Shown here: positions 6,631 through 11,743 of the stretch, in pieces
How positions within the stretch are numbered: the first letter of the stretch is position 1
How the letters are laid out: every line of letters begins with the position of its first letter
Assembly: GCA_035476635.1 (NCBI GenBank)
Contig: DATILI010000278.1
Coordinates: forward strand, 1-11,743
Direction: 5' to 3'
Source of the DNA: DATILI01 sp035476635
Lineage (GTDB): Bacteria > Pseudomonadota > Gammaproteobacteria > Burkholderiales > Burkholderiaceae_C
DNA length: 11,743 bases
Position numbers and translations under genes: made by a program
Notes under the pieces: generated by a model
Seen by the model: only the letters and a program-made list of their open reading frames with translations
Database searches by the model: none
What the model was told of the DNA's origin: nothing

Positions 6631-7593
6631 TCAGTCTAGCTTCAGCTTCTGCTGGTCCACAACCTTCTTGTAGACCTCGAACTCGGCCTTGATCTGCGCG
6701 GCGAATTGCTCGGGTGTATTGCCGACGATCAGCGAACCGGTGTCTTCGATGCGCTTGCGCACGGCCGGGTCTTCCAGGGCTTTTTTCACGCCCGCGTTGA
6801 TCTTGTCGACGACTTCCTTGGGCAGGCCCTTGGGGCCGAGAATGCCGTAGTACGCCATGCGATTCACCGGCTCCAGCCCGACCTCCTTGAAGGTCGGCAC
6901 ATTGGGCAGCACCGCCAGGCGCTGCGGGGCGGCCACCACGATCGGCACCAGGCGGTTGTCCTTGATGAAGGGCAGCGCCGAAGGGATGTTGTCGAAGATG
7001 ACGGGCACCTGGCCTGCCACCGTGTCGTTGAGCGCCGGGCCCGCGCCGCGGTAAGGAATGTGCGTGATGAACGTTCCGCTCAAGTTCTTGTACAACTCCA
7101 TCTGCAGATGGCCGATGCCGCCGGTCCCCGACGAGGCAAACGAGTACCGGCCGGGTGCCTTCTTCACCTCCGCCACGAAGGCCTTGTAGTCCTTGGCTGG
7201 AAAGCTCGGATGCACTGCCAGCACATTGGGCGTGGCCGCGATGTTGATGATGGGCGTGAAGTCCGTCACCGGGTTGTAGGGAATCTTGGGATTGATTGCC
7301 GGATTGGCTGCGGTGGTCGATACCGTTGCCATGCCGAGCGAATAGCCATCGGGCGCCGCGCGGACCGTTTCGGTTGCGCCGATGACGCCGCCGCCGCCCG
7401 CCTTGTTTTCCACAATCACCGACTGGCCGAGCGCCCTGCCCAATGGCTCGGCGATGACGCGGGCGACGATGTCGGTGGTACCGCCGGGCGCAAACGGCAC
7501 CTGCAGCTTGATGGGCCTGTTGGGATAGCCCTGAGCCATCGCAGAACCGGCCGCGGCCGCAAGGCTCAGGGCGAAAAGAACGCGTCGTTGCAT
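6631..7593 (-). CDS. Bug/TctC family periplasmic substrate-binding protein 2
   Basis: This 320-residue Bug-family protein has a short signal peptide (MQRRVLFALSLAAAAGSAMA before QGYPNRPIK). Its typical ligand-domain blocks are VPFAPGGTTDIVAR, QSVIVENKAGGGGVIGA, THIPYRGAGPALNDTVAGQ, LPNVPTFKEVGL and GILGPKGLPKEVV. The ATG at 7593 has a GGAG ten bases upstream and places the signal peptide at the N-terminus; a longer frame to 7695 would run into the upstream gene. It starts 22 bases after the chalcone-isomerase-like gene and ends 6 bases before the possible GTG of xerD, so it sits in the middle of a packed minus-strand run. The ligand is unknown and no TctA/TctB genes are nearby. It differs clearly from the other Bug protein in this window, so the two are not a recent duplication. 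Confidence 0.9.
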   Translation of the reverse strand: MQRRVLFALSLAAAAGSAMAQGYPNRPIKLQVPFAPGGTTDIVARVIAEPLGRALGQSVIVENKAGGGGVIGATETVRAAPDGYSLGMATVSTTAANPAINPKIPYNPVTDFTPIINIAATPNVLAVHPSFPAKDYKAFVAEVKKAPGRYSFASSGTGGIGHLQMELYKNLSGTFITHIPYRGAGPALNDTVAGQVPVIFDNIPSALPFIKDNRLVPIVVAAPQRLAVLPNVPTFKEVGLEPVNRMAYYGILGPKGLPKEVVDKINAGVKKALEDPAVRKRIEDTGSLIVGNTPEQFAAQIKAEFEVYKKVVDQQKLKLD

Positions 7594-7615
7594 GGTGAAC
7601 AGTCTCCAGAAGAAG

Positions 7616-8200
7616 TTATTGATAGAGGCCCAGCAGGCCTTTTTTGAGTTTCGCGTCGACCGGATGGTCACCGACGAAAATCTCGAGCAGCGCATTGTAG
7701 AAGTCGATGCCGCCGATGGCGTCTCCCTTGACGGCGCCGTTCATCGACAGCGTCGTGCCGCGCTCGGGGATGAAGTCGAGATTGATGGTGTCGCCCTTTT
7801 TCGTGCCGCCGATGGATTCGATGATGCGCTCGAGCTGGTCAATCCGGTCGCTCAAAGTGCGCAGCTCGGCCTCGGTGGCGTTCTTGCGCATGCCGGACAC
7901 CAGGGCCTTGTTGAAATCCGCTGGCCGGGCTTCGCGCAGCATGCGGATCTGCAGGCGCTTCGGGCCCTTGGCCTGCAGCACGGCAGCGGCCGTCGGCGCG
8001 CGTTCGGTCAAATACAGCCCGGCAGCGTAGCCCTTGATCACAAACACGGCACGCAGGCCCAGGCCGTTCAGGCGCAACTCGCTGTCGCCCAGCTTCACGG
8101 CGTCGTCGAACTGCACGCCTTCGAGCACGGCGGCAGGTGCAGATGCGCAGGCCAGCCAGGCGGCACAAGCCAGGGAAAGGGCGAGAAATCGATGCTTCAT
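7616..8200 (-). CDS. secreted chalcone isomerase-like domain protein
   Basis: This 194-residue protein has an N-terminal signal peptide (MKHRFLALSLACAAWLACAS, likely cut near APA-AV). The mature domain resembles the bacterial chalcone-isomerase-like family (Chalcone_3 type): LRLNGLGLRAVFVIKGYAAG at about 42-61, LTERAPTAAAVL at 64-75, MRKNATEAE at 104-112, LDFIPERGTTLSMNG at 141-155, and the C-terminal FVGDHPVDAKLKKGLLG. Bacterial members are predicted periplasmic and generally have no demonstrated flavonoid activity, so the role is unknown. The ATG at 8200 has an AGGA seven bases upstream and begins the signal peptide. A much longer upstream frame exists only as antisense to the permease gene. 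It is the first gene of the minus-strand run with a Bug protein, xerD and a second Bug protein. Confidence 0.85.
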   Translation of the reverse strand: MKHRFLALSLACAAWLACASAPAAVLEGVQFDDAVKLGDSELRLNGLGLRAVFVIKGYAAGLYLTERAPTAAAVLQAKGPKRLQIRMLREARPADFNKALVSGMRKNATEAELRTLSDRIDQLERIIESIGGTKKGDTINLDFIPERGTTLSMNGAVKGDAIGGIDFYNALLEIFVGDHPVDAKLKKGLLGLYQ

Positions 8201-8302
8201 GGGATGGTTCCTATCGTAGACATGCCTCCAACGCCCACCCATGTGGATAACCCATAGGGACAAACCCGAGGCGACATGGGGCGCGCTGGTATTCTCGACC
8301 GG
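8201..8302. promoter_or_regulatory. divergent intergenic region with an extended -10-like site for the AEC gene
   Basis: This gap separates the chalcone-isomerase-like gene (minus) from the AEC permease (plus). On the plus strand TGGTATTCT (8287-8295) resembles an extended -10 element, ending 7 bases before the GTG at 8303. If real, the mRNA would be nearly leaderless from that start. No good -35 is visible. Confidence 0.3.
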
Positions 8303-9208
8303 GTGAACTACGCGCAACTTCTGTTTCCTGATTTCTCCTTGATCCTTTGCGGTTATCTGGTTTGCCGCTACACCGCGCTCAACCGCACCGTGTGGGAGCA
8401 GGTCGAGAGCCTGACCTACTACTTCCTGTTTCCGGTGTTGCTGTTTCATTCGATTGTGAAGAGCCCGCTGGATCTGCGCGCGGCGTCCAGCCTGATCGCG
8501 GCAGGCCTCACGATGGGTGTGACCGGCATCGCGCTGGCCTATTCGCTGCCGCACCTGCCCTGGATCGGCAAGCGCATCGATGTGCGCTTGCACGCGGCCA
8601 GTGCGCAGGTGGCGTTTCGCTTCAACTCCTTCATCGCCCTTGCGCTGGCAGACCGGCTTGCCGGTCCGCAAGGCCTGCTGCTGATTGCCGTGCTCATCGG
8701 TGTGTGCGTGCCCCTTTTCAACGTCGGTGCGGTCTGGCCGATGGCGCGGCACTCCAATCGCGGCTTTGTGCGCGAGCTCTTGCGCAACCCGCTGATCATT
8801 GCCACCGCCACCGGCTTGCTGGCCAACCTGCTGGGCTTCAGCATGCCGCCGTGGCTTGAGCCCACGGTCACCCGAATCGGCGCTGCCTCGCTGGCCCTGG
8901 GCTTGATGGCCGCGGGCGCCGGCATGCAATTCGGCACCCTCGCCAGCGCCAAGACGCTGGCGATCGCTGTCCTTGCGATCCGGCATTTCCTGTTGCCGCT
9001 GGTAGCGCTGGGCCTGGCCCGCGTATTCCGGCTCGACCCGGTCCAGTCCACGGTGCTGCTGGCCTTCTCCGCCTTGCCCACCGCGTCCAGCTGCTATGTG
9101 CTGGCCGCGCGCATGGGCTACAACGGCGCATATGTTGCAGGCCTTGTTACACTCTCGACGCTGCTCGGGGTTGCGAGCCTGCCGTTTGCGCTGGGGGTGC
9201 TGCGGTAA
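8303..9208 (+). CDS. AEC family transporter (auxin efflux carrier-like permease)
   Basis: This is an inner-membrane permease of the AEC family (PF03547), whose bacterial members are thought to export small organic acids or similar solutes. About ten hydrophobic segments are evident, including FSLILCGYLVC, YYFLFPVLLFHSI, LLLIAVLIGVCVPLFNVGAV, NPLIIATATGLLANLLGF, LALGLMAAGAGMQFG and FLLPLVALGLA. Family marks include the PVLLF turn, NPLIIA with NLLGF, and the late block ALPTASSCYVLAARMG. The GTG at 8303 (NYAQLLFPDFSL) is preferred because the family usually begins there. An in-frame ATG at 8276 has a GAGG four bases upstream and adds nine residues, so the start is open. It is divergent from the chalcone-isomerase-like gene. 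The substrate cannot be deduced. Confidence 0.87.
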   Translation: MNYAQLLFPDFSLILCGYLVCRYTALNRTVWEQVESLTYYFLFPVLLFHSIVKSPLDLRAASSLIAAGLTMGVTGIALAYSLPHLPWIGKRIDVRLHAASAQVAFRFNSFIALALADRLAGPQGLLLIAVLIGVCVPLFNVGAVWPMARHSNRGFVRELLRNPLIIATATGLLANLLGFSMPPWLEPTVTRIGAASLALGLMAAGAGMQFGTLASAKTLAIAVLAIRHFLLPLVALGLARVFRLDPVQSTVLLAFSALPTASSCYVLAARMGYNGAYVAGLVTLSTLLGVASLPFALGVLR

Positions 9209-9216
9209 GCCGCAGC
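9199..9216 (+). terminator. stem-loop enclosing the AEC stop codon, weak terminator candidate
   Basis: GCTGCGG (9199-9205) and CCGCAGC (9210-9216) form a perfect 7-bp stem with the loop TAAG, and the TAA is the stop codon of the AEC gene. An A-rich stretch rather than a T-run follows, so rho-independent termination is doubtful. Confidence 0.35.
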
Positions 9217-9251
9217 CGCAATAAAAACACGTAACTTTTCGCCGGTGCGCT

Positions 9252-9300
9252 TCATGCATGCATCGCCTGGCTACAAAGGCTGAAAGAGGTCATGCATGCA
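9252..9300 (+). repeat. two direct copies of TCATGCATGCA before and over the J-domain gene start
   Basis: The 11-mer occurs at 9252-9262 and 9290-9300, 38 bases apart. Each contains the self-complementary octamer TGCATGCA. The second copy overlaps the ATG at 9296. It could be an operator-like pair or chance. Confidence 0.35.
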
Positions 9301-10027
9301 ATCTGCCTACAACATCCTGGGCATCCCGGGCAATGCCTCGCCCGAGGACATCGAATCGGCCTTGCAACGCGCCAGACTGTTCTACACGCCGCAAAAGATG
9401 GCGGACGACTCGCGTATCGCCGAACGCTTCACCGAAGTCATGAACGCCTACAAAGTGCTGCGCGACCCCGCTTCCCGCGCAGCGCATGACCGCAAGCTGG
9501 CGAGCCAGGGAACACTCGCGCCGGGCCAGCGATCAGCACCCGTCAGGGCCAGCCGGGTTGCCGAGAGCAAATCCCTGAACCCCCTGGTGATCATCGGCTT
9601 GCTTGCGATCGCGGTGTTCGCTGGCGGATTCTGGATCCAGCACAAGCGCGAAACGGCCAAGGTGGAACTGGCGGTCAAGGAAGCTGAAACGGCAAGACTG
9701 CAAGCCATCGCGGAGGCCGAGAGATTCAAGGTCGAGGCGCTTGAAAAGACTGAACGCGCACGTGCCGAAGCGGTCGCAAGGCAGCAGGAGCAAACGCTGC
9801 GGCGCGACAGCGAGATGGCGATTGCCCGCGCCCAGGTGGCGCAATCGCGCCAACAATCCCTGCACGCCCAAAGCCTGGCGACCGAGCAACGGGATGCGCA
9901 GCGCAAAGAGTACGAGCGCCGCGCCGAGGAGCAACGCGCCGTCGCCGACGGCCAACGCCGGGTTGCGGCGGACCGGCAGCGCATCAGGGAGCTGTGCTAC
10001 CAGAACTACCGTCGCCCTGATTGCTGA
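9296..10027 (+). CDS. membrane-anchored coiled-coil protein with degenerate DnaJ domain
   Basis: The 243-residue protein has an N-terminal J domain (about 3-68): SAYNILGIPGNASPEDIESA, then helix II ending LFYTPQK, then ERFTEVMNAYKVLRDPASRAAHD. The HPD tripeptide needed to stimulate DnaK ATPase is replaced by T31-P32-Q33, so ordinary co-chaperone activity is unlikely. A linker with basic residues leads to one membrane helix (about 95-115, NPLVIIGLLAIAVFAGGFW). Residues 118-230 are charged, rich in Ala, Glu, Arg and Gln, and look like a long coiled coil. The tail has two cysteines, C234 and C243. The ATG at 9296 is supported by AAAGAGG six bases upstream. Its last 44 bases overlap the 3' end of queG on the other strand. 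A scaffold or membrane-tethering role is inference. Confidence 0.85.
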   Translation: MQSAYNILGIPGNASPEDIESALQRARLFYTPQKMADDSRIAERFTEVMNAYKVLRDPASRAAHDRKLASQGTLAPGQRSAPVRASRVAESKSLNPLVIIGLLAIAVFAGGFWIQHKRETAKVELAVKEAETARLQAIAEAERFKVEALEKTERARAEAVARQQEQTLRRDSEMAIARAQVAQSRQQSLHAQSLATEQRDAQRKEYERRAEEQRAVADGQRRVAADRQRIRELCYQNYRRPDC

Positions 10028-11111
10028 GAAAGGCCTGCTGCATGGCCCAGGCCACATGCTCGCGGACCAGTTCGCTCGCGTCATCCGCGCGCTGCGCCAA
10101 GGCGCGCCGTACGGCCTCGTCCCCTGTGGCGCGCAAGGCGTTGCCCATACCCACGGCCAGATTCCGTAGCCAGCGTTCATGCCCGATGCGGCGGATCGCG
10201 CTGCCCTCGGTGCGCTTGAGAAATTCCTCTTCCGTCCACAAGAAGAGTGCCGCCAGTTGCTGCCCGCTCAAGCCCGCACGCTCGTCAAAGTCCGGCAGGG
10301 CATTGCGCTGCGCAAACTTGTTCCAGGGGCAAACCAGCTGGCAATCGTCGCAGCCGTAGATGCGGTTGCCGATCAGCGGACGCAGCTCCAGCGGAATTGG
10401 CCCGGCATGCTCGATCGTGAGGTAGGAAATGCAGCGCCTGGCGTCCAGGCGCTGCGGCGCGATGATGGCTTGGGTCGGGCAGATATCGATGCAGGCCTGG
10501 CACGAGCCGCAGTGCGGCGTCACGGCCTCGCTCGCAGGCAAGGCCATGTCCACATAGATCTCGCCCAGGAAAAACATGGAGCCCGCTTCGCGGTTGAGCA
10601 CCAGCGTATGTTTGCCGCGCCAGCCCTGGCCGCTGCGCGCGGCAAGTTCGGCTTCGAGCACTGGGGCCGAGTCGGTGAACACGCGGTGGCCGAACGGACC
10701 AATCTCCTGGGCGATCCGCTCGCTGAGCTTTTGCAGCCGCGCGCGCAGCACCTTGTGGTAGTCGCGGCCGCGCGCGTAGAGCGAAACAATGCCCTCCGAC
10801 GGGCGCTGCAGGCGCTCGAATTCGACGGCCTGCCAGCCTTGCGGCGTACTCGCTGGCAGATAGTCCATGCGCGCCGTGATCACGCTCACCGTGCCCGGCA
10901 CCAGCTCGGCCGGCCGCGCGCGCTTCAAGCCATGCGCCGCCATGTAGGCCATTTCGCCATGAAAGCCGTTGGACAACCACTGCAGCAAGCCCGCCTCGGA
11001 TGAAGATAAATCGACACCTGCCACGCCGATTTGGGAAAATCCCAGTTCGCGGGCCCAAGCCTGCATTCGAAGAACCAATTGAGGACCGTTGACCTGATTG
11101 CTGCTGACCAT
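9984..11111 (-). CDS. queG: epoxyqueuosine reductase QueG
   Basis: QueG carries out the last step of queuosine synthesis, reducing epoxyqueuosine in tRNA with a cobalamin cofactor and two [4Fe-4S] clusters in the cytoplasm. The 375-residue protein matches E. coli QueG along its length: HGEMAYMAAHGLKRARP (51-67), MDYLPA, GRDYHKVLR, the proposed proton donor D147 in TDSAP, and GKHTLVLNREAGSMFFLGE. Cluster cysteines are C201, C204, C207 and C211, then C227, C254, C257 and C261. The C-terminal part has TEGSAIRRIGHERWLRNLAVG. The ATG at 11111 begins MVSSNQVNG and fits the family's N-terminus; the upstream in-frame extension is antisense to tsaE. Its 3' end overlaps the J-domain gene by 44 bases. 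Confidence 0.96.
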   Translation of the reverse strand: MVSSNQVNGPQLVLRMQAWARELGFSQIGVAGVDLSSSEAGLLQWLSNGFHGEMAYMAAHGLKRARPAELVPGTVSVITARMDYLPASTPQGWQAVEFERLQRPSEGIVSLYARGRDYHKVLRARLQKLSERIAQEIGPFGHRVFTDSAPVLEAELAARSGQGWRGKHTLVLNREAGSMFFLGEIYVDMALPASEAVTPHCGSCQACIDICPTQAIIAPQRLDARRCISYLTIEHAGPIPLELRPLIGNRIYGCDDCQLVCPWNKFAQRNALPDFDERAGLSGQQLAALFLWTEEEFLKRTEGSAIRRIGHERWLRNLAVGMGNALRATGDEAVRRALAQRADDASELVREHVAWAMQQAFLSNQGDGSSGSTAP

Positions 11112-11573
11112 CACCTGCCCATTGTAGAAACTCGTCGCTGGCGCAGCGAGGAAGACACTTCCGCGTTCGCAGCAAGGCTGGCGGCGCATGCGGCGTTGCG
11201 CCACGCCTACATCGAATTGCAGGGCGAGCTTGGTGCCGGCAAAACCACCTTCGTGCGCCACCTGCTGCGGGCGCTCGGCGTACCGGGCCGCATCAAGAGC
11301 CCGACGTATGCCGTGGTCGAACCGTACGAAGTGCCGGGCCTGAACATCTGGCACTTCGACTTTTACCGCTTCACCGATCCGCGCGAATGGGAAGACGCCG
11401 GCTTCCGCGACATTTTCGCCAGCCCCGGTCTCAAAGTGGCCGAATGGCCCGAGAAGGCCGCCGCCGTGCTGCCGCGCGCCGACCTGGTCATCACCATCGT
11501 GGCCCATGCCGACGCATCGCGCACGGTGACGCTGGCGGCGCTTACGCCCACCGGCGCGGAGCTGTTGGCATGA
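11079..11573 (+). CDS. tsaE: tRNA t6A biosynthesis ATPase TsaE
   Basis: TsaE is the small ATPase that works with TsaB, TsaC and TsaD to make the t6A37 modification of tRNAs. With the TTG at 11079 it has 164 residues. Walker A is G49-ELGAG-K55-T56-T57; SPTYAVVEPYE at about 74-84, WHFDFYRF with D94, and VAEWPEKA follow E. coli TsaE in order. No in-frame ATG or GTG precedes the conserved domain. The candidates are TTG 11079 (GAAG six to seven bases upstream) and TTG 11031, and a shorter non-canonical start near 11121 would also fit homology. With the TTG at 11079 the gene overlaps the queG start head to head by 33 bases, so its promoter would lie inside queG. The TGA stop overlaps the amiC ATG (ATGA), suggesting translational coupling. 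Confidence 0.92.
   Translation: MRTVDLIAADHHLPIVETRRWRSEEDTSAFAARLAAHAALRHAYIELQGELGAGKTTFVRHLLRALGVPGRIKSPTYAVVEPYEVPGLNIWHFDFYRFTDPREWEDAGFRDIFASPGLKVAEWPEKAAAVLPRADLVITIVAHADASRTVTLAALTPTGAELLA
11121..11126 (-). promoter_or_regulatory. putative -10 box for queG
   Basis: The minus strand reads TACAAT, five of six matches to the sigma-70 -10 consensus. It ends 9 bases before the queG ATG at 11111, giving a very short leader. No clear -35 is seen. It lies inside the tsaE reading frame. Confidence 0.4.
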
Positions 11574-11743
11574 CACACGCCGACCATAACTTCATCCAGC
11601 GTCGCGCGCTGCTGCAAGGCAGCACCCTGGTCCTGCTGCTGGGGACGCAGCAGATCGCGCGCGGCGCCACCATCGTGGCGGTGCGCATCTGGCCCGCGCC
11701 GGACTATTCGCGCGTAACGATCGAGTCCGACGGCGAACTCAAG
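11570..11743 (+). CDS. amiC: N-acetylmuramoyl-L-alanine amidase (AmiC type), 5' part only
   Basis: The 58 codons present start MTHADHNFIQRRALLQGSTL and then show GATIVAVRIWPAPDYSRVTI. The first part is a signal sequence with a twin-arginine pair at 11-12 followed by a hydrophobic run (STLVLLLG), consistent with Tat export as in E. coli AmiA and AmiC. The second part is the start of an AMIN domain, which localises the amidase to the septum. The catalytic Amidase_3 domain lies beyond the right edge and is not seen. The ATG overlaps the tsaE stop, so the two genes are likely one transcript, an arrangement common in betaproteobacteria. The call rests on the Tat signal, AMIN start and gene context together. 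Confidence 0.82.
   Translation, partial: MTHADHNFIQRRALLQGSTLVLLLGTQQIARGATIVAVRIWPAPDYSRVTIESDGELK

Noticed and set aside
6706..7647. Plus-strand open frame of 313 codons
   Set aside because: It is antisense to the second Bug protein gene and is rich in His, Arg and Gly as shadow frames here are.
8201..9259. Long N-terminal extension of the chalcone-isomerase-like frame
   Set aside because: It runs antisense through the AEC permease; the signal peptide and ribosome binding site place the start at 8200.
11112..11576. N-terminal extension of the queG frame
   Set aside because: It is antisense to tsaE, and QueG homology begins at the ATG at 11111.
1..11743. A new multi-gene defence, toxin-antitoxin or mobile system
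   Set aside because: Nearly every gene belongs to a known housekeeping, transport or signalling family, and no nuclease, transposase, toxin pair or array is visible. The xerD gene is a housekeeping-type recombinase and no integron or phage gene accompanies it.

Overview
The window reads as an ordinary chromosomal stretch of a GC-rich betaproteobacterium, most likely Burkholderiales and probably Comamonadaceae. This rests on gene families rather than on a marker gene: two orphan Bug/TctC-type periplasmic binding proteins (a family strongly expanded in this order), a COG3434-type EAL-HDOD pair, a DUF455 ferritin-like protein, and the queG | tsaE-amiC arrangement. I see no rRNA, tRNA, CRISPR array, insertion sequence or prophage gene. 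Coding density is high, and no stretch over 300 bases lacks a gene.

Layout, left to right. Minus strand: a gamma-carbonic-anhydrase-like gene followed by the redox chaperone gene hslO, which runs off the left edge. Plus strand: a divergent DUF455 ferritin-like gene, then two tandem paralogous EAL-HDOD genes of nearly equal length (422 and 423 aa). These meet, tail to tail, a minus-strand run of four closely packed genes: a secreted chalcone-isomerase-like protein, a Bug/TctC binding protein, the tyrosine recombinase xerD, and a second Bug/TctC binding protein. Plus strand again: an AEC-family permease and a membrane-anchored protein with a degenerate J domain and a long coiled coil. Minus strand: queG (epoxyqueuosine reductase), whose 3' end overlaps the J-domain gene. 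Its 5' end overlaps the plus-strand pair tsaE-amiC, and amiC runs off the right edge.

Functional themes are housekeeping (Hsp33 protein quality control, queuosine and t6A tRNA modification, chromosome dimer resolution, cell-wall amidase), periplasmic solute capture or export, and a probable c-di-GMP-related signalling pair. No single multi-gene system covers the window.

Three things deserve a second look. The EAL-HDOD duplicates are tandem, have lost the EAL metal-binding Asp pair to different extents, and carry the same promoter-like block at the same distance upstream. The xerD gene has no start codon outside a REP-like palindromic repeat that covers its 5' end. The J-domain protein has TPQ in place of the catalytic HPD.
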